64,000 nucleotides of DNA, taken from Cymodocea nodosa (lineage: Eukaryota; Streptophyta; Magnoliopsida; Alismatales; Cymodoceaceae). Under the pieces are notes generated by a model that saw nothing but the letters and a program-made list of their open reading frames with translations, did not search any database and was not told the origin of the DNA. Within the stretch, counting starts at the first letter, position 1, and the number at the start of each line of letters is the position of its first letter. Location: assembly GCA_036874045.1 (NCBI GenBank), contig CM072341.1, positions 10,056,501 to 10,120,500 on the forward strand. The letters are read 5' to 3'. Shown here piece after piece: positions 44,514-56,674 of the stretch. A program made the translations under genes and the position numbers.

Positions 44514-44934
44514 CGTTAAGAAAGTGTCTTAGAAGAATTAAAGCAGAAAACTTTTATGGAGCAATTTAAAAAGAAAACAGCAATACTTGAAAAGGAGAAA
44601 CAAAAATGTTATAGAAGAAGGAAAGTCAAAAAAATTATGTCTAAGGAAACAAAGTCTATTGGAAAAGGAAAATCAGATGAAAATTTATTTCCAAAGGACA
44701 ATGTATGTCTAGACATTGTACCTTATTGTGCATCTGATAAACTCATCAATTCCGAACACACTGAAACTGATGAAGATAATGAGACTTTATTTTCCCTTGC
44801 TAGAAAACTTGAGAAGAAATCCAAGTCAAATATCAGCTCAACTTTTTCTATTACTACAAGTCTTGATGATTTAGAAATTGACAAATCAAAGCATCGGGCA
44901 CCTGACATTGAACAAGTTATTGCAAATATAATTG
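44514..44934 (+). pseudogene. Fragment of Sirevirus accessory ORF
   Basis: Reads LKQKTFMEQFKKKTAILEKE, KKIMSKETKSIGKGKSDEN and DIVPYCASDKLINSEHTETD, ending at VIANIIDN. It matches 48795-49204 closely. Both ends are junctions with LTR sequence. At the right junction ACAATT is common to both partners, suggesting microhomology. Confidence 0.82.
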
Positions 44935-46466
44935 ACAATTCAATTCTCCTCAGAAATTGTAGATGCAATTATATTTCGATACCATGTATCATCTAAACAA
45001 TTTCATAACTACAAACAGAGAAAACTAATTTGCGGAATTTAAAACATTTCTCCCTGTTTGAGATCTTTCTTCTTCTTCTTTTTCTTCTTCAGCAATTCCT
45101 CAGTGACGAATATCTTGTCTTTTCATGCTTCACCGAATTTGCTTTCTTTTGATACTTCAAATCTTTAGTGACGAAAATCTTACCTTTTTATGCTTCACAG
45201 AACTTTCTTCTGATACTTCAAATCTTCAGCGACATAAATCTGACCTTTTCTACTTCACTGAATTTTCTTCCACTTGAGAGATTTTCCCCGAGAAGGTGTT
45301 TTTGATCCTTGAAAAAGATTTTTCTTTTGGTGTGCAGGGATGGTTTGATCCTTGAAAAGATTTTTCTTTTTGTGTGCAAGGATAAATTGATCAACGAGAA
45401 TTCTATGCCTTTTATACTGTATCTTCATTTCATGCATATCCTTCACATTTAACCACTACTAGTTTTCCACTTCTCCACGTCTTTTCTTTTTCCTTCATGG
45501 AAACACACACGTTCTAACCAATGTTTATATTTCGAATTTTCTTTAATCATCAGTCTTGGATCTCTGAAAAATTTCCTGCAAAATAAACTTTCTCATCTAA
45601 AAATTTTTCATCAATGTAATAAAAAGTCGTTACTTTAATGTTAACTAAACGAGTAACACAAGTATATATATAACTTAACGTTTCTAACTTAACGAGTTCC
45701 TCATGTGCCATTTCACGTGACAAGTACTGTAGCTAACTCAACAAACTAAGTCCATGGTGTTATGATATCTCAACGAACCATCTCCATTGTGTTATGATAA
45801 CTCAATGAACCATTTCCGTTGTGTTATGATAACTCAACGAACTAGTAAAAAAAAAACAAATGTTTTTATAATAAGAATTTTACCACGTGCAAAAATAACA
45901 ACTTAAGTTTATAATGCTAACCTAACACGTTGTCTTAGTGTTCAATATAGCAACTCAACGCATTTAGTTATGTTAACTTAACGAGTTAAACATGTGCATC
46001 TCACGTGATACAATACAACATTCGTAACTTATAATTTCACCACGTGTATAACACTAACTTAACGAGTTCGTCTCTTCTTTTACTCACTAACTTAACGAGT
46101 TATCACGTGACCTATTTTAACCTTTAAGCCTCTAACTTAACGAGTTCTCATGTGACCTCTATACAAACAAAACTCTAACTTAACGAGTTGTCTAAACGTG
46201 CAATGTTCATGATACAGAAGATATAACATTAAAACATATCATACTTTTCAAAAAAAACACACGTTAACTTAACGTTTAGCTAAATGAGAAATTAATGCAA
46301 CGAAACGATTAGTTATTAACTTCAGATCCAATACAGACAAGTATTTATATCAGTAAGCTTTTTCTGTATTAATTGATGATTTTAATTTCTTTTCACAAGC
46401 AATAGTAATTGAGCAAATATGATTATTTTCATTCAGCACACATCATCAAAACAAAAATACTCAACA
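44935..46466 (-). repeat. Sirevirus LTR, minus orientation, lacking its end
   Basis: Plus-strand sequence runs backwards through the LTR from the U5 side (CAATTCAATTCTCC) to the terminus AATACTCAACA at 46466. That exact terminus is joined to RNase H of Cop-5, as an insertion would leave it. About 75 bases of U5 are missing at 44935. Confidence 0.85.
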
Positions 46467-46792
46467 ATGTTGCTGCTGCACTGTATTGCACTCAGATTCG
46501 ATGGATAAGGCAAACTTTAGAAGATTTTGGATTATCTTATGATACAACTGAGATTTATTGTGACATTAGTTCTGCAATAAATCTTTCCAAAAATCCTGTA
46601 TTACATTCAAGAGCAAAGCATATAGAGGTTATACATCATTTTCTAAGAGATAACGTAATTAAAGGAAAAATTAAATTAGAATTTGTGTCTAGTAAAAATC
46701 AATTAGCTGATATATTTACAAAACCTCTAGACGAAAATACATTCTGCAACATTAGATTAAATTTAGGTATTTGTAGGCTATGTGATGTGTAA
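46467..46792 (+). pseudogene. Cop-5 RNase H C-terminal end
   Basis: VAAALYCTQIRWIRQTLEDF, YCDISSAINLSKNPVLHSRA and LADIFTKPLDENTF to TAA at 46790. Identical in layout to 19698-20021. No RT or N-terminal RNase H precedes it. Confidence 0.88.
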
Positions 46793-48295
46793 AATGCTTA
46801 AACTCCACATAAAAAGATAAATATTATTGATGATGTTGTTCACCTCATAGATATTATATACTTATTATAAATAACTAAAGTAATATCTAAACTGCTGCTT
46901 AAGATACTATGTATTTATTATAAAATCATAGTAGTATCTTATTGATTTTAAGTAGTTTATCAATTTTAATAGTTTTTACGATTTTAAGTGGAAGTGTAAA
47001 TGAAAAACATTAAATATTTCTGACATTCTGAAATTATATGTAACTCATCTTAAACTGTTAATCAAAAGTATAAGCTTATTAAAACTGATTCATATTCTCA
47101 ATACAATCATAGAAGTAAAAATTGTATGAGATTTGTGTTTTATTGCATCTGTATTAATGGAATACATATATACTATGCTTAAAATGAAAAGTGCTTACAA
47201 AGTAAAAATCTTTGAGAGTTTATTGATCAGTTTGATCACGAGCCTTTTGTACTTGAGCAGATAGGTATGTAAGGATTGTTGTCCTGAAAAAGGATTCTTT
47301 AAATCTGGCAACCTAAGGTCCTGATCAGATATGGGATTGTTGACTGAAAGCTCATTACACTGGTACATTAGAAAGCTCTTGTATGATTCAAGCTTTTCAA
47401 ACTAACTTTTAAAGAAAATTATCAATATTTACTGTTTTGAAAAGAAAAAGTTGTTTCATTAATTACAGATATCTTTGAATCGCATATAGTTTATACCAAT
47501 ATGACTACTGATTTATTGAATCAACATTAGTACTTTTGAAAACGTTTATTTGAGAAACATTCTTTTATTCTCCTTGAATTAATCGAATTGAGTTCAAAGT
47601 TGTGTTTTGATTCATATACAATACGAATTGATTCTTGAAATCATTTTTGATGATGTCAGGATAACAGAAATCTCTGAAAAGAAAATGTAAAAGTATAGTT
47701 ATACTTAACATCTATTGTCACTACAAGTATATTTTGTATTTTGATTGAATATATTTGAAGTATATTTGTAGGGGGAGCATTAACAATGTCAAAAATAGAT
47801 TAATATAATTTAAAATACAAATCTTAGTTAATCTAAATTAATGTCCTCTTAAAATCTTGATGAAATAATTTAAAAAGACAAATAAACTATTTTAGATTCA
47901 AATGACAAAATGTTCAAATAGTTTACTATGTTCTCAAGATAATGTTAAGTTTTAGCATGTGTGTTGTTTTCGGAACGTTTTAGTTGGAAGCATTCGAAAA
48001 TTGTTTTAAGTGTACTAACTAGACATTATGTTAGATAAGGTAACGTGTAAAACTGCCTCTAGACAGTGTTTTACTCATTAGGTTAGTTAACTCAACGAGT
48101 TATACTTGAATATTTCAGGTACCTTGATTGAATAAACTTTATTCAATATTTATTTAATTTCTAAACCCGACTTCTCTTCACGTTGAGTTATACGCCTTAA
48201 AACCCTATTTAAACACTTATTACATGGGGACTTAGGTTATTTGTAAACTTTGTCAAGAAAATCTTTCCTACTTGTTGCTGTTACAACCTGCGACG
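46793..48295 (+). other. Cop-5 noncoding region between RNase H and accessory ORF
   Basis: Counterpart of 20022-21609, with one deletion near 47035. It holds the block shared with gypsy (46910-47770), a GTAGGGGGAGC tract (47768-47778) and the AAACCCTA/TATTTAAAC promoter-like pair (48200-48215). No gene. Confidence 0.7.
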
Positions 48296-50564
48296 ATGGT
48301 CTCCAAGTTCTACAAAGGTCGTGGTAGAGGAAAAGGCAAAAGTAGAAGAAATGGAAAAGGAAAAGAAATAGAGAATGATGAAGTTCCACGTACTTGGTTC
48401 AAGAAAATATTTCGAGTGGACAAAAGGTTAGCAGAACTTTATAGAGATTACTTCTTTCCTTAGGGAATATTAGATGAAGTTAGACAAGAACTTCAACATA
48501 CTGATGCAAATATTACATACATGGGTATTCGTAGTAAATTTGATAGAGAATACAGAATGAAATGTCCTAAGATTGCATTTTTGGAACAGTATGCAAAATA
48601 TTTGGAAAAAGGTGTAGGTTCATCAAATAGAACTCCTCAAACTCCTATAAACGGTACAAGACTACATGCATTTGAGGAAGAGCATGAATCAGCTATCCCT
48701 ACTACTTTATATTCAAAACAAGTAGAATCAGATATTGCTGTAGACAAAACAAAAGTTGACAGTCTTCGAAAGGCCATTGCAATAGAAAGTGCCTTAGAAG
48801 ATTTAAAGCAGAAAACTTTTATGGAGCAATTTGAAAAGAAAACAGCAATACTTAAAAAGGAGAAACAAAAATATTATAGAAGAAGGAAAGTCAGAAAAAT
48901 TATGTCTAAGGAAACAAAGTTTATTGAAAAAGGAAAATCAGATGAAAATTTATTTCCAAAGGACAATGTATGTCTAGACATTGTACCTTATTGTGCATCT
49001 CATAAACTCATCAGTTCCGAACACACTGAAACTGATGAAGATAATAAGACTTTATTTTCCCTTGCTAGAAAACTTGAGAAGAAATCCAAGTCAAATATTA
49101 GCTCAAGTTTTTCTATTAGTACAAGTCCTGATGATGCAGAAATTGACAAATCATAGCATGAGGCACCTGACACTGAACAAGTTATTGCAAATATAATTGA
49201 CAATGTTGAAGTAGTAACTAATTCAAAGGCTGAATTGTCTGGAGTAGCAGATATTGAAATTGTTAAGACTCCAGAAGAGCTAAAAGTTAACCAGCCTTCT
49301 ACAGAATCTATAGAAGCAGAGTCTGAGAATTCACAGCATGAATCAATGGAATTATCTATTGAACAAAATGAACAATTACAAATAGATACACCGGTTGTAG
49401 AATTTGTGGAAAAATTGTACTCTGAACATTCTATAGAGACTGAACAGATGAATGTTGAGCATATTGACAATGTTCCTAACACTGTTGAAGCTGAAGAATC
49501 AAGCTTACCTGAGCAGCTTCAAGATAATATTTTGGAAGAGGAACAACATGACATTCATTTTGAAGAAGAGGTTCCTGAAGATGAATTAAACTCTGAATCA
49601 CGGCTTCAGGTATCACCTTCTTTGTGTACAATATTACAAATTCAAGGTAATGCAATTCATTTTAGATCTGAAGAAGCATTGCAGAAATACAATAATCTGA
49701 TTACATATCAGATTCTGCATGCTCATCCAATAAAATTTAGAAATTTGATGGAAATAAGAGATCTGATTGAGTTTCAAGGCCTCATTAAATTCTTGCTAGT
49801 AGGAACGAAATGGAAGCAATACACAGAGCTTATTGCAGCTTTTTATAGCAATCTGGTCAAGAATGGTAATTTTCTGAAAACTCAAATAAATGAACAGGAG
49901 TTTATATTGTCTCTTGAGTTAATTTTTGAAGTTTTAGGATTAAAGAATGAAGGTGTTGTTGTTACCAACAGATTTGACATGATAAGACAACTGGAATGGA
50001 ACATTCAATCTTTATCAAAAATTTCAGATGTATATTCTGAAATGAGATTAATGGAAAATCTGAATGCAGAGGCAAGGTTTATTGCAAATATATTGCATGC
50101 AAATTTATTTTAGAGAGTTGGACACAATATGGAAGTCAGTAGAAGTTGTTTATATGCAACTTATGGCCTGCTAAATAGAATTCAAATCAATTGGTTTGAT
50201 GTTTTCACTTCTCAACTACAACATATGAGTTCAAAAGTTATTTTATGGTGATGCTGTATGTAGACTCATTGCAAGCCAATTGAATTTATCCGACTGGCCC
50301 TTTGAAACTAAAGGCATGAGAGCATTTAGTGTCAAAGATTTGCAAAAATTACAGGCCATGCATAAACCTCAAGGACAACAACAACAACAACCTGATACAG
50401 ACCATATACAACAACAACAACAAAGTTATTCAGTTCAAGCAGAACAGCAAACCTAGCTACCTCTTGACTTAGATGTAGTACTTAACGACATCAGAAATGA
50501 TACTAGGCATCTAGGAGATAAAATATGTAATGCTATAAGTGATATACTTAGGAGGGGTCGATAA
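48296..50564 (+). pseudogene. Cop-5 accessory ORF (ORF3), most complete copia copy
   Basis: ATG at 48296. The N-terminus is basic (MVSKFYKGRGRGKGKSRRNG) and could bind nucleic acid or act as a nuclear signal. A Lys-rich helical region (QFEKKTAILKKEKQKYYRR), a long acidic stretch (LPEQLQDNILEEEQHDIHFE) and then the domain shared with gypsy follow: MEIRDLIEFQGLIKF, LIAAFYSNL, VLGLKNEG, AEARFIANILHANLF, NRIQINWFDVF. The C-terminus has Gln runs from CAA repeats. Lesions: TAG 48461, TAG 49154, TAG 50111, a one-base insertion near 50236 and a stop near 50455. Some Sireviruses carry an envelope-like ORF here; I see no membrane segment. Function unknown. Confidence 0.7.
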
Positions 50565-51065
50565 CTGTTTTTGTTTGTTTCTGAATATAAATTGTAATGT
50601 TTGTATTACTTGTTTGATTTGATTGAACAATACATTTTTCTGTAAATGTCTTCAATTATTATTCTTGTTTACAAAAAAAGTTGTTGTAATTATATCTCTT
50701 ATATATCTATATATATTCTCTATAATTATCTTTTTGATTAATGACAAAAAGGGGGAGAAATATTATAAAAAGATGATTATGATCTTAATTGCATATATAT
50801 ATTATAAAAGGAGATACTATTTAAATGGTTATTGTAATCTGACAGATGATAATTAGAAAACTGATACTTATATAATTATTGACATCTGAGAGTTTTAGTT
50901 CTGAGAGGTAAAATTTACACAAATAATAGAAATAAGCTTAAGTGAACTTAAGTCAACAAAAAAGTTTGTTGAATTAAAAGTTAACCCAACGAAGGTGCTT
51001 TGTTGAGTTAAACATATTTCATAATTGATTTAATATGGTTTTGTCATCATCAAAAAGGGGGAGAT
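50565..51065 (+). other. Cop-5 3' untranslated region and polypurine tracts
   Basis: Tracts AAAAAGGGGGAGAAA (50746-50760) and AAAAAGGGGGAGAT (51052-51065), the second touching the LTR. Short inverted repeats lie at 50952-51008 (AACCCAACGAAGGTGCTTTG). No gene. Confidence 0.72.
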
Positions 51066-52676
51066 TGTTGAGTATTTTTGTTTTGATGATGTGTGCTGAA
51101 TGAAAATAATCATATTTGCTCAATTACTATTACTTGTGAAAAGAAATTAAAATCATCAATTAATACAGAAAAAGCTTACTGATATAAATACTTGTCTATA
51201 TTGGATCTGAAGTTAATAACTAGTCGTTTCGTTGCATTAATTTCTCATTTTGCTAAACGTTAAGTTAACGTGTGTTTTTATTGAAAAGTATGATATGTTT
51301 TAATGTTATATCTTTTGTATCATGAACAGTGCACGTTTAGACAACTCATTAAGTTAGAGTTTTGTTTGTATAGAGGTCACGTGAGAACTCGTTAAGTTAG
51401 AGGCTTAAAGGTTAAAATAGGTCACGTGATAACTCGTTAAGTTAGTGAGTAAAAGAAGAAACAAACTCGTTAAGTTAGTGTTATACACGTGGTGAAATTA
51501 TAAGTTACGAATGTTGTATTGTATCACGTGAGGTGCACATGTTTAACTCGTTAAGTTAACATAACTAAATGCGTTGAGTTGCTATATTGAACACTAAGGC
51601 AACGTGTTAGGTTAGCACTATAAACTTAAGTTGTTATTTTTGCACGTGGTAAAATTCTTATTATAAAAACATTTGTTTATTACTAGTTCGTTGAGTTATC
51701 ATAACACAACGGAAATGGTTCGTTGAGTTATCATAACACAACAGAGATGGTTCGTTGAGATAGCATAACACCATGGACTTAGCTCGTTGAGTTAGCTACA
51801 GTACTTGTCATGTGAAATGGCACATGAGGAACTTGTTAAGTTAGAAACGTTAAGTTATATATATACTTGTGTTACTCGTTTAGTTAACATTAAAGTAACG
51901 ACTTCTTATTACATTGATGAAAAATTTTTAGACGAGAAAGTTTATTTTGCAGGAAATTTTTCAGAGATCCAAGACTGATGATTAAAGAAAATTCGAAATA
52001 TAAACGTGGGTTAGAACGTGTGTGTTTTGATGAAGGAAAAAGAAAAGACGTGGAGAAGTGGAAAACTGGTAGTGGTTAAACATGAAGGATATGCATGAAA
52101 TGAAGATACAGTATAAAAGGCATAGAATTCTCGTTGATCAATTTATCCTTGCACACAAAACGAAAAATCTTTTCAAGGATCAAGCCATCCCTACACACCA
52201 AAAGAAAAATCTTTTTTAGGGATCAAAAACACCTCTTCGGGAAAAATCTCTCAAGTGGAAGAAAGTTTAGTGAAGATAAAAAGGTAAGATTTTCATCACT
52301 AAAGATTTGAAGTATCAGAAGAAAGCAAATTCGGTGAAGCATGAAAAGACAAGATATTCGTCACTGAAGAATTGTTGAAGAAGAAAAGAAGAAGAAGAAA
52401 TATCTCAAATAGGGAGAAAAGTTTTAAATTCCGTAAATTAGTTTTCTCTATTTGTAGTTATGAAATTGTTTAGATGATACATGGTATCGAAATATAATTG
52501 CATCTACAATTTCTGAGGAGAATTGAATTGTATATTGTAATTGAAACCTTGAATAAAAATGATTTTATGAAAACAATGTCTCGACTTATTTTTGAGTTTT
52601 AAAGTTTCAATTATATTTCAAAAAATATTAAAAATACACAATTCACCCCCCTCTTGTGTAGCCATATGATCCTACA
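51066..52676 (+). repeat. Cop-5 3' LTR
   Basis: TGTTGAGTATTTTTG to GATCCTACA, 1611 bp. It has the clearest U3 array: CACGTG at 51378, 51422, 51486, 51526 and 51643 with AACTCGTTAAGTTAG copies between, AACACAACGGA/CGTTGAGTTA units at 51685-51790, TATA at 51856-51866 and AATAAA at 52552. Confidence 0.92.
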
Positions 52677-53088
52677 CTTTCATCTTCATGCATCTTAAAG
52701 AGTTCATACTTATGTATCAACATGTTTATTTTAGTCTCTTAACTTGAGAAGTACCTTCATGTGAAACTTCTAATACATGCCACACCTCATAAGTAGATTT
52801 ATATGCCGACACTTTACTGAACTTTTCATAACTCAATGCACAAAATAAAATATTTAAGCCCTTAGCATTCAGAATTTCATTTTCTTTTTCAGTAATTGTC
52901 CAAGAATTATAAGGGATAGATAACAAAGTATATGGTTTAGAAATCATGAACCACAACTTATGATCTATACTTTGAAAAAATATTGTCATCCTGTATTTCT
53001 AATATTTAAAATGTATTCCGTCAAATAAAGGAGGACGATTAAGATTTTGACCCTCATATAAAGAAAAATTACCATTTCCAGTAGCCAT
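52677..53088 (-). pseudogene. Cop-4 gag N-terminal part
   Basis: ATG at 53088 (MATGNGNFSLYEGQNLNRPP), LFDGIHFKY then a TAG where Trp is expected, then FFQSIDHKLWFMI, ALSYEKFSKVSAYKSTYEVW and LINMLIHKYELFKMHEDE-like residues at the edge. This is the copia gag domain (UBN2 type). It is cut by the Cop-5 LTR at 52676, and the gag region expected next is missing from the window. Confidence 0.82.
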
Positions 53089-53273
53089 CTTACCTTAGAT
53101 TTTTCAACCTATTTGATTTTAAACAATTTAAAACTTTAAAACACCTTGAGCCTTAAATCAAGAGGGTTAAACGTATGCTCAGATATTAATTTCTGTTTAA
53201 AAACAAGGAAGGCAGAATAAGCAATGATATTAAATAAGTTGGTATCGATTTTATATCAAAAATTATTAACAAA

Positions 53274-53285
53274 GCTCTGATACCA
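53274..53285 (-). other. Cop-4 primer binding site, initiator tRNA-Met
   Basis: Minus strand TGGTATCAGAGC, a perfect match, two bases after the LTR end. Confidence 0.9.
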
Positions 53286-53287
53286 CT

Positions 53288-54881
53288 TGTAGGATCGTAT
53301 GGCTACACAAGAGGGGGGTGAATTGTGTTTTTCAACATTTTCGTTTATAATTGAAACTTCAATAATTAAAAACAAGTCGAGACACTATTTTCATAAAATC
53401 ATTTTTATTCAAGGTTTCAATTGCAATATACAATTCAATTCTCCTCAAAAATTGTAGATGCAATTATATATCGATACCATATTTCATTTAGACAATTTCA
53501 TAACTACAAACAGAGAAAACTAATTTAGAGAATTTAAAACATTTCTCCCTGTTTGAGATCTTTCTTCTTCTTTTTCTTTTTTTTCTTCAACAATTCTTTA
53601 ATGACGAATATCTAGTCTTTCTCTGCTTCACTGAATTTTCTTTCTCTTGATACTTTAAATCTTCAGTGACATAAATCTGACCTTTTCTACTTCACTGAAT
53701 TTTCTTCCACCTGAGAGCTTTTCCCCAAAGAGATGTTTTTGGTGATCCTTGAAAAGATTTTTCTTTTGGTGTGCAGGAATAGTTTGATCCCTGAAAAGAT
53801 TTTTCATTTGATGTGCAGGGATAGTTTGATCAATGAGAATTCTATGCCTTTTATATTGTATCTTCACTTCATGCATATCCTCCACGTTTAATCATTATCA
53901 ATCTTTCACTTCTTCACGTCTTTTCTTTTTCCTTCATCAAAATACACATGTTCTAACCCACGTTTACATTTCGAATTTTCTTTAATCATCAATCCTAGAT
54001 TTCTGAAAAATTTCCTACAAAATAAACTTTCTCGTCCAAAATTTTTCATCAAGTATAATAAGAAGTCATTACTTTAATGTTAACTAAATGAGTAACATAA
54101 GTATATATATAACTTAACGTTTCTAACTTAACGAGTTTCTCATGTGCCAACTCACGTGACAAGTACTGTAGCTAACTCAACGAACTAACTCTGTGGTGTT
54201 ATGGATAACTCAATAAACTATCTCCGTTGTGTTACAATAACTCAACGAACTAGTAATATACAAATGTTTTTATAATAAGAATTTTACCACGTGCAAAAAT
54301 AACAACTTAAGTTTTATAACACTAACCTAATGCATTGCCTTAGTGTTCAATATAGCAACTCAACGTGTTTAGTTATGTTAACTTAACGAGTTAAACATGT
54401 GCACCTCACCTGATACAATATAGCATTCGTAACTTATAATTTCACCACGTGTACAACACTAACTTAATGAGTTCGTCTCTTCTTTTACTCACTAACTTAA
54501 CGAGTTCTCACGTGACCTATTTTAACCTTTATGCCTTTAAGTTAACGAGTTTTCACGTGACCTCTATACAAATAACACTCTAACTTAACGAGTTATCTAA
54601 ACATGCACTATACATGATACAAAAGATATAACTTTAAAATATATCATGCTTTTCAATAAAAACACACGTTTAACTTAATGTTTAGTTAAATGAGAAATTA
54701 ATGCAACAAAACAACTAGTTATTAACTTAGTATAATTTTAGATCCAATATAGACAAGTATTTATATCAGTAAGCTTTTTCTGTATTAATTGATGATTTTA
54801 ATTTCTTTTCACAAACAATAGTAATTGAGCAAATATGATTACTTTCATTTAGCACACATCATCAAAACAAAATACTCAACA
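53288..54881 (-). repeat. Cop-4 5' LTR
   Basis: Plus strand TGTAGGATCG to ATACTCAACA, 1594 bp, the reverse of the Cop-1/Cop-5 LTR. It contains the same U3 motif array (54100-54600 reversed). The 5 bases beyond its end, CTCCT at 54882, would be the target duplication; the partner is lost. Confidence 0.92.
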
Positions 54882-55068
54882 CTCCTACATGCATGAAACC
54901 AATATGAAAGAGGACATTCTAAGCACAAAAATATATAAGGAGAACGAAATGCATACCTACGCTGTAGTAAGAATTCGTAACTAAAAACATGAACAAACAC
55001 ATCAAACAATTCTATAGAAGGAAATGTAAAAAGACAAACACAAATACAGCAAAACAAATAAAAGAACA
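54882..55068 (-). other. Sequence behind Gyp-3 gag
   Basis: 187 bases of T-rich (minus strand) DNA with no gene, ended by the Cop-4 LTR. Whatever followed gag in Gyp-3 is not preserved here. Confidence 0.5.
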
Positions 55069-56367
55069 TCAACCAGAAGTGGAAGGTCTATCAGTAAGTG
55101 TAGTGTCCTGCACAGAATGAATAGTAGTGCTACACGGGTTGGGAATGGTGGAACTAGGCAAAGAACCTCTATCACGTCCTCCAGATGAGGAAGCAATCTG
55201 ATCCAGATGAGCTTCTATGTTCTTAATAGCATTCCCATGCTCTGCTAAGATGGGTGTAGCTTGGCTACTTATCTTTAGCAAAGATGCAATACCCTTCTCA
55301 AGATCAACAAGGTGCTTACCAATAGAAGTATGCGACTCATGGAATGATGGAAAAGGTGCTCTAGAAGTGCTCAGAAATGATGGCGGTAGGTTCTCTCTAG
55401 GCAACCCAAGTTATCACCAAGAAAAATTAGGATGGTTCCTCCATCCCAAGTGTTAATACTGTGATGGAGGGTGGGGTCTATAACTTGCCCCAATGGCATT
55501 AACGTCCTCAGTCATATAAGAATCAATGCTAGTGATAGTAGGGCAAGTCTCATTCACGTGTCCCAATGCCCCACACCCTACACACTTAATACTAGGGCTC
55601 TCAATAGGCCCCCTAATCATGAAATCCTCCATCTTCTTCAGCATCGCTATCACACGTGCCTCAACCCTAGTCATCGGATCAGCACGATGAACTCCTCTAG
55701 TTGGGAGGGATCTATCAAAACTCCTAACTGAACTCTCCATTTGCATAGTGCGCTCAGCTAAATCCTGATAAAACGTCCATGCTTGTTCTTCATTATACCT
55801 CATAAATCCCATAGGACACATGGACTCTAGCATTGTCTTAGTAGGATAGTTCAACCCCTCGTATAAGATTTGACACTACCTTGAACGAGGGATCCCGTGG
55901 TTTGGGCACCGAGCCAGCATTCTATTAAATCTCTCAAAGTACTTCCAGAATGGCACTTCTGATCCTTGAACAATGTTCTTTATGGCATTTTGCGCTTGGA
56001 TTGTGCGATGCAATGGATAGAATTTCTTAATAAATAGGGCATAGAATTCTGTCCAAGTCCTAATTGCTAGTAAAGTGAACATCCAACACTTGGCATCATC
56101 TTATAATGCCAAGGGAATGAACCTCAACTTGATGGCATCAGCAGGCAAATCAAGGATGTTAATCATGTTGCATACTACATTAAAGTCATGTAAAAACAAG
56201 TATACATCCTCATTCTCAATCCCATGAAACTTAGGGAGTTGGCTAATATAACTAGAATGAAGCTCAAATTTCTTCCCTACACACGGTGGAAGAATAAAAC
56301 AAGATGGCTGATCTAACTAAATAGGATAACAGATTTCTTGTAAAGGTCGCAACTACTGGTCAGCCAT
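55069..56367 (-). pseudogene. gag: Gyp-3 gag with zinc knuckle, behind integrase
   Basis: ATG at 56367 (MADQ, then TAG). Capsid region: FELHSSYISQLPKFHG, EDVYLFLHDFNVVCNMI, WTEFYALFIKKFYPLHR, FWKYFERFNRMLARCPNHG, then MLESMCPMGFMRYNEEQAW. The CCHC knuckle CVGCGALGHVNETC is intact (about 55590), followed by the HLGWRNHPNFSWW motif and a Ser/Pro-rich tail to TGA at 55069. Stops interrupt it in at least five places (after MADQ, YPI, LAL, RSR, SQY). This is the complete gag layout that Gyp-1 lacks, so it shows where the knuckle should sit. The frame may extend upstream to 56466. Confidence 0.82.
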
Positions 56368-56674
56368 ACTATCAAAGCTAGCACAAGACAAGTCAACTCC
56401 CTCAAGGGTTTGCTCTACTCTCGCGAGCCTATTTGAACTATCTCTAACCCACAAAGAACTATGCATAAACTGTTAGGTAATAACAATGAAATAGAAGAGA
56501 AACGTACCTAACACCAGCTATGTAACTTAAGCACTCGAGAAACCTATCCACAAATTGTTGATTAGAAATGCACAAATAAACAACTACAACTAAAAACACA
56601 TAGTAGAAAAGAAACAAGAAAAATACAACTACATATACAGAATGAGCTAAAATATTTAAACATTCAAATCTAGC
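56368..56674 (-). other. Short spacer between Gyp-3 integrase and gag
   Basis: About 300 bases, partly an open N-terminal extension of gag (RDSSNRLARVEQTLEGV). No retroviral cis-signals seen. Confidence 0.6.

Larger units (their letters stand above)
43516..52676 (+). mobile_element. Cop-5: rearranged plus-strand Sirevirus
   Basis: From left to right: front part of a plus-strand LTR, a fragment of the accessory ORF, an LTR in minus orientation, the RNase H end, 3' region, accessory ORF, polypurine tract and a full plus-strand LTR. Gag to RT is absent. The outer LTR termini (TATTGAG at 43516, CCTACA at 52676) are precise, but the flanking 5-mers (TCATC, CTTTC) do not match, so this is not one simple insertion. 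Confidence 0.75.
40531..54881 (-). mobile_element. Cop-4: Sirevirus, minus strand, split by Cop-5
   Basis: On the minus strand: 5' LTR (54881-53288), PBS, gag start (53088-52677), interruption 52676-43516, gag tail, protease, integrase, start of RT (to 40531). Part of gag is missing between the two pieces, so the interruption was accompanied by a deletion. The LTR end is joined to Gyp-3 at 54881/54882. Confidence 0.82.

Noticed and set aside
45255-45446. Minus-strand Lys-rich frames at 45255-45446 and 53655-53885 with repeated FKDQTIPAHQKKNLF-like units
   Set aside because: They are translations of the tandem 42-bp LTR repeat, whose length is a multiple of three; no evidence of coding.
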